NCBI RefSeq assembly: GCF_030462585.1
Contig: NZ_JASMRU010000005.1
Location: 298,140 to 330,613 of the forward strand
DNA: 32,474 nucleotides
Reading direction: 5' to 3'
From: Pseudomonas sp. CAN1
Lineage (GTDB): Bacteria > Pseudomonadota > Gammaproteobacteria > Pseudomonadales > Pseudomonadaceae
Both the position numbers and the translations under genes were made by a program. The notes beneath the pieces are model-generated. The model was not told the origin of the DNA. It saw nothing but the letters and a program-made list of their open reading frames with translations, and did not search any database. Positions 1-6,971 of this stretch are shown piece by piece (position 1 is the stretch's first letter; every line of letters starts with the position of its first letter).

Positions 1-171
1 GGCAAGATCGCGCAGGCCCTCTTCCAGGCACTGCATGCCGAACAGGAACAGCGCCAGGCCCGCTCCCAACTGCAGCAGGCCGGCGCTGGACCAGAAGGTG
101 TAGCCAAGGACGCCGGCGACCAGCAGCAGAAGCAGCGGACGCAGGTGCTTCTTCAAGCCGCTCAGGTTCAT
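1..171 (-). CDS. Na/Pi cotransporter family protein, N-terminal fragment
   Basis: The first 57 codons of a minus-strand gene that runs off the left edge of the window. Reading from the ATG at 169-171 gives a short basic N terminus (MNLSGLKKHLRP), a strongly hydrophobic segment (LLLLLVAGVLGYTFW), and then LFLFGMQCLEEGLRDLA. That last stretch resembles the opening of the first Na/Pi cotransporter repeat in the NptA/YjbB family (LFLFGM followed by an acidic/Leu-rich turn). Members sit in the inner membrane and move phosphate with sodium; some also have a PhoU-like C terminus, which cannot be seen here. No strong Shine-Dalgarno precedes the ATG. The family assignment rests on a short segment only, so it is tentative. 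Confidence 0.6.
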   Translation of the reverse strand, partial: MNLSGLKKHLRPLLLLLVAGVLGYTFWSSAGLLQLGAGLALFLFGMQCLEEGLRDLA

Positions 172-233
172 GGGCTACCCGTGGAAGTCACACGTCAGGG
201 CGAGCTGGCGAGGCGGCCGCGCCGCCCGGCCGA

Positions 234-572
234 TCAGTCCTTCTTGTAGCCGCTGGTGGTGCAGCCCAGGCAGCGCACGAAGGCGGCCTTGCCCGGATCG
301 ACGACCAGCGCCTGGCCCGCTTCCTTGATGTTGCCACCGGCCGCACTGAACGGCAGGGTCACCACGAAGGCCGCGGTCCCCACCACGGTCGCGGCGATCA
401 GCAGCGGGCGGGCGAAGATCAGGTCGCCCATCATCGCGTAGGCCGGCGGGGCCTCGACGGTGTACATCGGGTCACCGCTGGCAGTGCTCACCGCGTCCTG
501 GGCGACAGCCGGCAGAACCGAAAGCCCACAGGTCAGTGCCATTGCAGTGGCGGTGGTGCGGAACAGGTTCAT
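234..572 (-). CDS. Small exported or membrane protein of unknown function
   Basis: A 112-residue protein. An in-frame ATG lies 15 codons upstream, but the start at 570-572 is preferred because AAGGA stands about 10 bases before it. The N terminus ([25 protein letters not shown]) looks like a signal peptide with an AVAQ-type signal peptidase I site. A second hydrophobic stretch (residues about 55-77, [24 protein letters not shown]) could be a membrane segment. The C terminus holds two Cys close together ([10 protein letters not shown]) and ends in a basic/acidic tail. I do not recognise a domain that gives a function. It lies between the transporter fragment and the acyltransferase, all on the same strand, with a gap of about 85 bases to the acyltransferase. 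Confidence 0.6.
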   Translation of the reverse strand: MNLFRTTATAMALTCGLSVLPAVAQDAVSTASGDPMYTVEAPPAYAMMGDLIFARPLLIAATVVGTAAFVVTLPFSAAGGNIKEAGQALVVDPGKAAFVRCLGCTTSGYKKD

Positions 573-656
573 GGAAGGAAGTCCTTTATTGGTGTAGTTG
601 GGCAGGCAGACTGCCATAACTATAACAGCGCTCCATGACTTGTCGCGTGACAGCCT

Positions 657-1235
657 TCAATCGCCGAGGAATGCGTATTCGGGCTTTTTCGGTACAAAAG
701 GCTGGTAGAAGGCCAGCATCCGTTGCAGGTCGGCGGCCTCGTCGCCAGTGGGCCAGAAAGCCTCGCCGATGACGATGCGCCGTCCGGGGTAGTCCAGCGC
801 CGCCAACACGATGGGCACGCCCGCGCCGCGGGCGATGTGGTAGAAGCCCATTTTCCAGCGCTCGACCTTCCGCCGCGTGCCTTCCGGGGAGAGGATCAGC
901 ATCATCTCGGGGTTGTCACGGAAGGCCTGGATCGCCTGGTCCACGGTATTCAGCTTGAGGTGGCGCTGGATCGGGATGCCGCCCCAGCGTCGCAGCAGGC
1001 CACCGAAAGGCGCGCGGAAAATGGTGTGCTTGCCGAACCAGCGGGCGTTCAGGCGCAGCACGAACTTCACCGCGAGAAACAGCACGAAATCCCAGTTGGA
1101 GGTGTGGTGCGCGCCGATCACCACGAACTTGTCGAGCTTGGGCAGCGCGCCCTCGATGCGCCAGCCGGCGACGCGCAGCATGGCGTGGCCGAGCGCCTCG
1201 GCGAAAGGATTGCGGGGCAGATAATTGCCGGACAT
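657..1235 (-). CDS. PlsC-type lysophospholipid acyltransferase family protein
   Basis: A 192-residue protein of the 1-acylglycerol-3-phosphate acyltransferase superfamily, which transfers acyl groups to lysophospholipid or related acceptors at the inner membrane. The catalytic HX4D motif is present as H44-TSNW-D49 (within GAHHTSNWDF). The acceptor-binding EGTR motif is E118-R121, followed by the usual basic stretch and GFYHIA...GVPIVLAALDY. A hydrophobic stretch follows the catalytic motif. The protein is shorter than classical PlsC (about 240 residues) and matches the short 'acyltransferase family' members whose acceptor is not known. AGGTGA stands 5 bases before the ATG, supporting this start. 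The gene lies 97 bases downstream of mutM on the same strand. The catalytic motifs are complete, so it is probably active; the substrate cannot be told. Confidence 0.85.
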   Translation of the reverse strand: MSGNYLPRNPFAEALGHAMLRVAGWRIEGALPKLDKFVVIGAHHTSNWDFVLFLAVKFVLRLNARWFGKHTIFRAPFGGLLRRWGGIPIQRHLKLNTVDQAIQAFRDNPEMMLILSPEGTRRKVERWKMGFYHIARGAGVPIVLAALDYPGRRIVIGEAFWPTGDEAADLQRMLAFYQPFVPKKPEYAFLGD

Positions 1236-1331
1236 GGATCACCTGACGGCCCCTCTGCGGGAGCCATTGTTGTTATGGCGAAGATGGTGTTGGGCGGATT
1301 GCCGGCGGCAGCTTAGGGCCGCCGCCGGTCT

Positions 1332-2144
1332 TCAGCGTTGGCAGCGCGGACAGTAGACGCTGGCGCGCTGGCCGAGGCGGACGTCGCGCAGGGTCGTACC
1401 GCAGACCTTGCACGGCTCGCCGCCGCGCCCATAGGCGAAGAGTTCCTGCTGGAAGTAGCCGGGCTGGCCGTCGCCACCGACGAAATCGCGCAGCGTGGTG
1501 CCGCCACGTTCGATGGCGATGGCGAGGATGCGTTTGATCTCCTGGGCGAGCTTCACGTAGCGCGCCCGCGAGATGGTCCCGGCCTCGCGGCGCGGGTCGA
1601 TGCCGGCGGCGAACAGCGCCTCGGTGGCGTAGATGTTGCCCACCCCGACCACCACCGCGTTGTCCATGATGAAGGGCTTCACCGCCATGCTGCGGTTGCG
1701 CGCCAGCTGGAACAGGCGCTCGCCCTCGAATGCGTCGGTCAGCGGTTCCGGACCCAGGTTGCGCAGCAGCTCGTGCTCCAGCGGCGTCAGGCTCCAGAGC
1801 AGCGCGCCGAAGCGGCGCGGGTCGGTGTAGCGCAGCGCCATGCCCGAATCCAGCTCGATGTCCACGTGCTCGTGACGCGCCGCCGGCGTGCCGCATTCCA
1901 CCAGGCGCAGGTTGCCGGACATGCCCAGGTGACTGATCAGCGTGCCCACCTCGGCATTGAGCAGCAGGTACTTGGCGCGCCGCTCCACCTTGACGATGCG
2001 CTGCCCGGACAGGCGCACGTCGAGGTCCTCCGGAATCGGCCAGCGCAGGCGGCGCTCACGGACGATCACGCGGCTGACGCGCTGGCCTTCGAGGTGGGGC
2101 GCGATGCCCCGGCGGGTGGTTTCGACTTCAGGTAATTCAGGCAT
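1332..2144 (-). CDS. mutM: Formamidopyrimidine-DNA glycosylase (Fpg/MutM)
   Basis: A complete 270-residue bifunctional DNA glycosylase/AP lyase that removes 8-oxoguanine and ring-opened purines and cuts the abasic site by beta/delta elimination. The hallmark N terminus PELPEVET is intact after Met removal, with catalytic Pro2 and Glu3. The beta-elimination lysine is K58 (RRAKYLLL). The C-terminal zinc finger is complete: C245-X2-C248 and C265-X2-C268, ending CPRCQR. Length matches the family (about 270). The start is fixed because Pro2 must become the N terminus. A REP hairpin fills the gap between this gene and cysQ upstream, so mutM probably has its own promoter or is insulated from the cysQ/nudE pair. 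Nothing looks damaged. Confidence 0.97.
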   Translation of the reverse strand: MPELPEVETTRRGIAPHLEGQRVSRVIVRERRLRWPIPEDLDVRLSGQRIVKVERRAKYLLLNAEVGTLISHLGMSGNLRLVECGTPAARHEHVDIELDSGMALRYTDPRRFGALLWSLTPLEHELLRNLGPEPLTDAFEGERLFQLARNRSMAVKPFIMDNAVVVGVGNIYATEALFAAGIDPRREAGTISRARYVKLAQEIKRILAIAIERGGTTLRDFVGGDGQPGYFQQELFAYGRGGEPCKVCGTTLRDVRLGQRASVYCPRCQR

Positions 2145-2169
2145 GGATCACGGTATCTGAGGTGCTTTC

Positions 2170-2249
2170 TGTAGGAGCGAGCTTGCTCGCGAACGGGTCA
2201 ACCGGCAACACCGGCATCAAGGGTGTTCGCGAGCAAGCTCGCTCCTACA
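2170..2249. repeat. REP doublet (REPIN-like inverted pair)
   Basis: Two nearly perfect 25-base copies of the Pseudomonas REP sequence in opposite orientation: arm 1 at 2170-2194 (TGTAGGAGCGAGCTTGCTCG...) and arm 2 at 2225-2249. About 30 bases separate them. The pair can fold into one long hairpin in DNA or RNA. It lies between the stop of cysQ (2261) and the start of mutM (2144), both on the minus strand. Such pairs are non-autonomous elements mobilised by RAYT transposases and may also stabilise or end transcripts. Confidence 0.93.
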
Positions 2250-2260
2250 GTGAGATGGGA

Positions 2261-3082
2261 TCAGTCGAGCGTGCGGGCCAGCTGGATCAGGTCCTCGCGC
2301 CAGGCAGCCGCCTTGGGCAGCGCCAGGAAGGACTGGTTGAGCAGGCTCTCGCGCGCCTCGTAGGTGAAGGGCTCGCCCTGCACATCCAGCACTTCGCCAC
2401 CGGCACCTTCGAGCACGCCCTGGGCCGCAGCGGTATCCCACTGGGAGGTCGGCGCCAGGCGCGGGTAGCAGTCCGCCGAGCCTTCGGCGAGCAGGCAGAA
2501 CTTCAGCGAGCTGCCGATGCTGGCCAGGTTCAGGTCGCCGAAGCGCTGTGCGAGACCGGCCAGCAGCTTTTCCTGCTGCGGGCTGGAGTGGCGCTTGCTG
2601 GCCACCACGGTGAAGATGTCGTCCGGCTCGGTACGCACTTCGATGGCCTCGGGCTCGCCGCCGCGATCTTCACACCAGGCCCCCAGGCCGGCGCCGCCGT
2701 AGTAGCAACGGCCGCTGGCGGGAATCCCGACCACGCCGAAGACCACCCGGCCACGTTCGATCAGCGCGACGTTGACGGTGAATTCGTCGCTGCCGGAGAT
2801 GAACTCCTTGGTGCCGTCCAGCGGGTCCACCAGCCACCAGCGGGTCCACTGCGCGCGCTGCTCCAGCGGGATGTCGCAATCTTCTTCGGAGAGCACCGGC
2901 ACGTCTGGCGCCAGCGCGCGCAGGCCATCGGCCAGCACCCGGTGGGCGGCCAGGTCGGCGGCGGTGACCGGCGATTCGTCGGCCTTGCTCTGTACGTCCA
3001 GGTCACCCTGCCAGAACGGCAGGATCGCGTCGCCCGCCTGGTGGACCAGGTCGATCACGGCAGGCAGAAAGGCATTCATCAC
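2261..3082 (-). CDS. cysQ: 3'(2'),5'-bisphosphate nucleotidase CysQ
   Basis: A 273-residue member of the inositol monophosphatase superfamily. CysQ hydrolyses 3'-phosphoadenosine 5'-phosphate (PAP) to AMP and phosphate, clearing the by-product of sulfate assimilation; it is Mg-dependent and associated with the cytoplasmic face of the inner membrane. The metal-binding motifs are in place: SEED around E66-E67, the signature WLVDPLDGTKEF with D86 and D89, and the C-terminal WDTAAAQ. Length fits the family (about 245-275). The start codon lies inside the end of nudE (ATGA overlap of 4 bases), so the two are translationally coupled. Either of the two N-terminal Met residues could be the start; the overlap favours the first. 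Confidence 0.95.
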   Translation of the reverse strand: MMNAFLPAVIDLVHQAGDAILPFWQGDLDVQSKADESPVTAADLAAHRVLADGLRALAPDVPVLSEEDCDIPLEQRAQWTRWWLVDPLDGTKEFISGSDEFTVNVALIERGRVVFGVVGIPASGRCYYGGAGLGAWCEDRGGEPEAIEVRTEPDDIFTVVASKRHSSPQQEKLLAGLAQRFGDLNLASIGSSLKFCLLAEGSADCYPRLAPTSQWDTAAAQGVLEGAGGEVLDVQGEPFTYEARESLLNQSFLALPKAAAWREDLIQLARTLD

Positions 3083-3645
3083 GGCTGGAAATCCCCTCGT
3101 TGGGTCAGCAGGTCACGCACCAGGTAGAGCGCCGCCAGGGCGCGTCCTTCGCTGAACTGCGCATGCTGGGCGAGGCTGGAAAGCTCGCGCAGGTTGATCT
3201 TGTCCACCCGCATCGGCTCGGGCTCGTCGCCGGGCAGGCTTTCTTCGTAGAGGTCGCGCGCCAGCACCACCTGGATGCGCTGGCTCATATAGCCGGGCGA
3301 CAGCGACAGTTCGGTGATGTGCTCCAGCTGATGGGCGCCGTAGCCGGCCTCCTCCTTCAGCTCGCGGTTGGCGGCGTCGAGGATGTCCTCGCCCGGCTCG
3401 ACCAGGCCCTTGGGCAGCGACAGCTGGTACTCGTCGACCCCGGCGCAGTATTCCTCCACCAGCACGGCGTGCTCGGCATCGAGCATGGCGATCACCATCA
3501 CCGCGCCGTAGCCCTGCCCCTTGCCCACCAGGCGCTCGTAGGTACGCTCGACGCCATTGGAGAAGCGCAGCTGCAGCTCCTCGACGGCGAACAGCCGGCT
3601 TCGGGCAACGATCTCTCGGGCGAGGACCGTGGGTTTCTCACGCAT
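3079..3645 (-). CDS. nudE: ADP compounds hydrolase NudE (Nudix)
   Basis: A 188-residue Nudix hydrolase. NudE cleaves ADP-linked compounds (ADP-ribose, NADH, Ap2A/Ap3A type) into AMP plus the other half. The Nudix box is complete: G80-X5-E86-X7-R94-E95-X-K-E98-E99-X-G101 within GLVEPGED...RELKEEAGYG. The N-terminal half carries the AVMVIAML and EEYCAGVDEYQLSLPKG pattern typical of NudE/ADPRase members. The gene overlaps cysQ by 4 bases and diverges from yrfG, an arrangement seen in many Pseudomonas and enterobacterial genomes (in E. coli nudE is next to yrfF/yrfG). Length and motifs are normal. Confidence 0.94.
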   Translation of the reverse strand: MREKPTVLAREIVARSRLFAVEELQLRFSNGVERTYERLVGKGQGYGAVMVIAMLDAEHAVLVEEYCAGVDEYQLSLPKGLVEPGEDILDAANRELKEEAGYGAHQLEHITELSLSPGYMSQRIQVVLARDLYEESLPGDEPEPMRVDKINLRELSSLAQHAQFSEGRALAALYLVRDLLTQRGDFQP

Positions 3646-3675
3646 GGGGCAACTCCTGGGGGTGGCCGGGTCGGC

Positions 3676-3681
3676 TATGAT
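3676..3681 (+). promoter_or_regulatory. Possible -10 box for yrfG
   Basis: TATGAT at 3676-3681 lies in the 125-base gap between the divergent genes nudE and yrfG and matches the sigma-70 -10 consensus in five of six bases. No convincing TTGACA-like -35 stands 16-18 bases upstream, so this is a weak candidate. Confidence 0.3.
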
Positions 3682-3770
3682 AACCCGCCTTTCCCGATTC
3701 TCCGTGTCGGATGTTGCGCCGGGGCCGCCACGGCCCGCTGCATTTGCGACACCCTGTTGCCGAGCTCCGC

Positions 3771-4433
3771 ATGCCCCGCCTGCCCTGGAACCAGATCGAC
3801 ACCGTGCTCCTCGACATGGACGGCACCCTGCTCGACCTGCATTTCGACAACCACTTCTGGCTCGAACACCTGCCCCGGCGCTATGCCGAGCACCACGGCA
3901 TCAGCCGCGCCCAGGCCGACGCCGAGCTGCTGCCGCTGTTCCGCGACAACGCAGGCCTGCTCAACTGGTATTGCCTGGACTTCTGGAGCCGCGAGCTGAA
4001 GCTGTCGATCATGGACCTCAAGCACGAGGTCGCCGACCTGATTGCCCTGCGCCCGGACGCCGACTGGTTCCTCGCGCAACTGCGCCGCCTGGGCAAGCGT
4101 GCGGTGCTGATCACCAACGCGCACCGCGATTCGCTGTCGCTGAAGATGCAGCGGGTGGAGCTGGCGCCCTGGTTCGACCGGCTGATCAGCTCCCACGACT
4201 ACGGCTTCCCCAAGGAAGACCAGCAGTTCTGGCACGCGCTGCAGACGGATGTCGGCTTCGATCCGGCGCGCAGCCTGTTCATCGACGACAGCCTGCCGAT
4301 CCTGCGCGCGGCGCGGACCTTTGGTATCGGCGAGTTGCTGGCAGTGCGCCATCCGGATAGCCGCCAGGGGCCGAAGGACACTGAGGAATTCGCCGCCGTG
4401 GAAGACTATCGGGCGCTGCTCGAAGGCCTCTGA
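3771..4433 (+). CDS. yrfG: GMP/IMP nucleotidase YrfG (HAD superfamily)
   Basis: A 220-residue haloacid dehalogenase-fold phosphatase. YrfG dephosphorylates purine mononucleotides (GMP, IMP). HAD motif I is DMDGTLLDL with nucleophile D15 and acid D17; motif II is VLITNAH; motif III/IV are the Lys in FPKEDQQFW and the acidic pair in FIDDSLPIL. A helical cap domain lies between motifs I and II (HFWLEHLPRRYAEHHGIS onward). The reading frame extends 20 codons further upstream, but the ATG at 3771 gives the N terminus MPRLPWNQIDTVLLDMDGT that fits the family and its usual length of about 220. The gene diverges from nudE and converges on the kbp-like gene. Confidence 0.93.
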   Translation: MPRLPWNQIDTVLLDMDGTLLDLHFDNHFWLEHLPRRYAEHHGISRAQADAELLPLFRDNAGLLNWYCLDFWSRELKLSIMDLKHEVADLIALRPDADWFLAQLRRLGKRAVLITNAHRDSLSLKMQRVELAPWFDRLISSHDYGFPKEDQQFWHALQTDVGFDPARSLFIDDSLPILRAARTFGIGELLAVRHPDSRQGPKDTEEFAAVEDYRALLEGL

Positions 4434-4485
4434 TTTTCAGCGGGCCGGCTTTACACCATGCAGCTTTACACCAAGCAGAAGCAGC

Positions 4486-4508
4486 GAGCCCGGCGCTGGG
4501 CCGGGCTC
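4486..4508. terminator. Possible terminator between convergent yrfG and kbp
   Basis: A perfect 9-bp stem, GAGCCCGGC (4486-4494) and GCCGGGCTC (4500-4508), with a 5-base loop, lies in the 100-base gap where yrfG and the LysM gene converge. There is no run of T on either side, so it is not a canonical intrinsic terminator, but the position fits a bidirectional stop. Confidence 0.4.
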
Positions 4509-4533
4509 GTCGACTTCCTGATGCAAAAACCGC

Positions 4534-4980
4534 TTATTCCGGAATCCGCAGCACCTGGCCGGGGTAGATCTTGTCCGGATGGCTGAGCATCGGCTTGTTC
4601 GCCTCGAAAATCTTCATGTAGGCGTTGGCGTTGCCGTACTCGGCCTTGGCAATGGCGCTCAGGGTGTCGCCCTTCTTCACGGTAACGAAACGCGCTTCGG
4701 CGACCGGAGCCGCGGACGCTGCCACGGTGATGTGGTCTTCCACGCCGGAAACACCGGCGACGTTGCCCAGGGCCAGCAGGATCTTTTCCTTCTCTTCCTG
4801 GCTCGCCACTTCACCGCTGGCGATCACCTTGTCGCCCTCGACACTGACCTGGATGTTCGGGTTGCCCAGGCCAACATTGGCCACGTGCTCCTTGAGCGAC
4901 TCGGCGGCCTTGGCCTCATTGCCCACGATGCTGTCCCACAGCTTCTCGCCGGCTTCCTTCACGAACGCGAAAATGCCCAT
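4534..4980 (-). CDS. kbp: BON and LysM domain protein, Kbp/YgaU-like
   Basis: A 148-residue two-domain protein matching E. coli Kbp (YgaU, 149 residues), a cytoplasmic potassium-binding protein. It opens MGIFAFVKEAGEKLWDS, followed by a BON domain (about residues 25-90, with LKEHVANVGLGNPNIQVSVE and AGVSGVEDHITV) and a C-terminal LysM domain (about 97-146, FVTVKKGDTLSAIAKAEYGN ... YPGQVLRIPE). There is no signal peptide, as expected for Kbp. The frame is open more than 100 codons upstream, but the ATG at 4978-4980 is preceded by a strong GGGAGG Shine-Dalgarno and gives the family N terminus. It diverges from the LysR gene across 148 bases. Potassium binding is inferred from the family. Confidence 0.9.
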   Translation of the reverse strand: MGIFAFVKEAGEKLWDSIVGNEAKAAESLKEHVANVGLGNPNIQVSVEGDKVIASGEVASQEEKEKILLALGNVAGVSGVEDHITVAASAAPVAEARFVTVKKGDTLSAIAKAEYGNANAYMKIFEANKPMLSHPDKIYPGQVLRIPE

Positions 4981-5128
4981 TTTCAACCTCCCTACGGTTA
5001 CAGTGACAGGCGGCCGCATTGGGCAGACCGCGCGCCCCTGGAGTCTAGACGGCAGCTTCCGCCGCGCCTGACGGAAATGTCCTAATCCTCCCGCTAACCG
5101 ACAGAACGTTCCGGAGCCTCCCCCGCCG

Positions 5129-6028
5129 ATGGACATCAAGCAGCTGAAATTCCTCTGCGCCCTGGACGAAACGCGACACTTCGGCCAGGCGGCGGCGCGC
5201 TGCCATGTCACCCAGCCAACGCTGTCCATGCGACTGCGCAGCCTGGAGGAAGAGCTGGGGCTGGAGCTGGTGCGCCGCGGCCAGCGTTTCGAAGGCTTCA
5301 CCGAAGCCGGCGAACGCGTGCTGGCCTGGGCCCGCAGCCTGCTGGCGGCCCACGACGGGCTTTATGCGGAAGCCGCCGCCTGCCGCGGCCAGCTGGTTGG
5401 CACCTTGCGCCTGGGGTTGGTGCCCCTGGCAGGCTTCGACCCGATGCAGCTGATCGAGCTGTTCGCCCAGCGTCACCCGGAACTGCGTTTCCAGCTGTTC
5501 GCCCTGAGTTCGGAGAACATTCTCGAAGGCCTCGGCCGCAACCAGCTGGACCTCGGCCTGTCCTACCTGGACCGCATCGATCGCGAGCACTTCGAGGGCC
5601 TGGAGCTGGCCGCCACGCGCATGGGCCTGCTGCACGACCGCCGGCACTTCCAGATAGACAGCCCGAGCCTGAGCTGGGATGCCCTGGTGGAACTGCCGCT
5701 GGGCCTGCTCTCGGCCGGCATGCACTTTCGCCAGTCCATCGACCACGGTTTCCGCAGCCGCGGCCTGACGCCCCAGCCGCGCCTGGAGACGGACGCCGTG
5801 CACCAACTGCTGCAGGCCGTCGAGCGCGGCCTGTGCTGCGCGATCATGCCGCTGGGTAGCGGGCTGGACTCCCAGGGCGAGCATTTCGTCCTCACGCCCA
5901 TCGACGACGCCCGCACACTCTCGCCGCTGGGCCTCATCCAGCGCCGCAGCGAGCCGCGTTCGGCGCTGGCCGAAGCCTGCTTCCGCGAAGCAGCCGCTCT
6001 GCTGGGCGCCTCGCCGGCCGACCGATAA
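5129..6028 (+). CDS. LysR family transcriptional regulator
   Basis: A 299-residue LysR-type regulator of standard length. The N-terminal winged helix-turn-helix covers residues about 1-60, with the recognition region FGQAAARCHVTQPTLSMRLR followed by SLEEELGLELVRR. The remainder is a two-lobe periplasmic-binding-like effector domain, starting near GTLRLGLVPLAGFDP and running to the C terminus. It reads toward fdhD and the YdeP-like oxidoreductase on the same strand and away from kbp, so it is a good candidate regulator of the molybdoenzyme genes. OxyR-type redox cysteines are not evident (only a Cys pair in RGLCCAIMP), so I do not call it OxyR. The effector is unknown. Confidence 0.9.
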   Translation: MDIKQLKFLCALDETRHFGQAAARCHVTQPTLSMRLRSLEEELGLELVRRGQRFEGFTEAGERVLAWARSLLAAHDGLYAEAAACRGQLVGTLRLGLVPLAGFDPMQLIELFAQRHPELRFQLFALSSENILEGLGRNQLDLGLSYLDRIDREHFEGLELAATRMGLLHDRRHFQIDSPSLSWDALVELPLGLLSAGMHFRQSIDHGFRSRGLTPQPRLETDAVHQLLQAVERGLCCAIMPLGSGLDSQGEHFVLTPIDDARTLSPLGLIQRRSEPRSALAEACFREAAALLGASPADR

Positions 6029-6121
6029 ACGCCATCTATCACTACATCGACAGCACCCATTAGACGCTCCCCCTGCATCGGCCTAGGCTGGCCCTATTAC
6101 TAGAACCACAGGGCTCAGCCC

Positions 6122-6958
6122 ATGCCTTGCCTGATCGCCCGCCCGGCTCCCGCCGATGTCCGGGCTGCCGTCGTGCCTGCCGACGGCTATGCCTATGCCG
6201 AACTCACTTCGCTGAGCGACACCGGTCGCGCCGCGCTGGCCGACGAGGTCGCCCTGGCCATCGCCTACAACGGTCTCAGCCAGGCGGTGATGATGGTCTC
6301 GCCCGGCGACCTGGAAGACTTCGTCCACGGCTTCAGCCTCGGCGCCGGCCTCGTCGAGTCCATCGACGATATCTATGACATCCGCCTCACACCCCACGGC
6401 GACGCTATCGCCGCCGAAGTGCAGGTGAGCAGCCGCGCCTTCTGGAACCTCAAGCAGCAGCGCCGTCAGCTGGCCGGCAACACCGGCTGCGGCCTGTGCG
6501 GCGTCGAGGCGCTGGACCAGGCGTTGCCGAGCCTGCCGCTGCTGCCCGGCGCCGCGCTGCCGCCGGCCAGCCACCTGTTCGACCTGCGCGACCGCATCGA
6601 CGCCGCCCAGCAGATCGCCCGCCGCAGCGGTGCGGTGCATGCCGCGCTGTTCGTCGACGGCGACGGCGAAATCCGCCTGTGCCGCGAGGACATCGGCCGG
6701 CACAACGCGCTGGACAAGCTGGTCGGCGCCCTCAAGCGCCAGCGCCTGGACCTGCGCGAGGGCTTCGCCGTGGTCACCAGCCGCTGCAGCCTGGAACTTA
6801 TCCACAAGGCCGTGCGCGCCGGCCTGCCGACCCTGGTCAGCCTGTCCGCGCCCACCGCCCTCACCGTGCAGTGGGCCCGCGAGCACAACCTGAACCTGAT
6901 CCACCTGCCCCATCGCAATGCGCCCCGGGTCTACAGCCCGGCGCCACAAGCCGTCTGA
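6122..6958 (+). CDS. fdhD: Formate dehydrogenase accessory sulfurtransferase FdhD
   Basis: A 278-residue FdhD. FdhD takes sulfur from IscS and passes it to the molybdenum cofactor before insertion into formate dehydrogenase-type enzymes, which need the sulfido ligand for activity. The sulfur-transfer Cys pair is C123-GL-C126 (GNTGCGLCGVEAL). Other family blocks are DEVALAIAYNG near residue 41, DFVHGFSLGAGLV, the central CREDIGRHNALDKLVGA, and a C-terminal VVTSRCSLELIHKA...SAPTALTVQWA. Length fits (270-280). It is followed after 13 bases by the YdeP-family oxidoreductase, so the two are surely co-transcribed; the upstream LysR gene stops 93 bases before. Confidence 0.95.
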   Translation: MPCLIARPAPADVRAAVVPADGYAYAELTSLSDTGRAALADEVALAIAYNGLSQAVMMVSPGDLEDFVHGFSLGAGLVESIDDIYDIRLTPHGDAIAAEVQVSSRAFWNLKQQRRQLAGNTGCGLCGVEALDQALPSLPLLPGAALPPASHLFDLRDRIDAAQQIARRSGAVHAALFVDGDGEIRLCREDIGRHNALDKLVGALKRQRLDLREGFAVVTSRCSLELIHKAVRAGLPTLVSLSAPTALTVQWAREHNLNLIHLPHRNAPRVYSPAPQAV

Positions 6959-6971
6959 CAGAGAGCCGCCC

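Noticed and set aside
1285..1325. GC-rich inverted repeat (CCGGCGGC / GCCGCCGG) between mutM and the acyltransferase as a terminator
   Set aside because: No T-run follows on the minus strand, and such palindromes are frequent in DNA this rich in G and C.
5129..6028. Naming the LysR gene oxyR
   Set aside because: The helix-turn-helix is similar, but the two redox Cys with the spacing of OxyR are not found in the effector domain.
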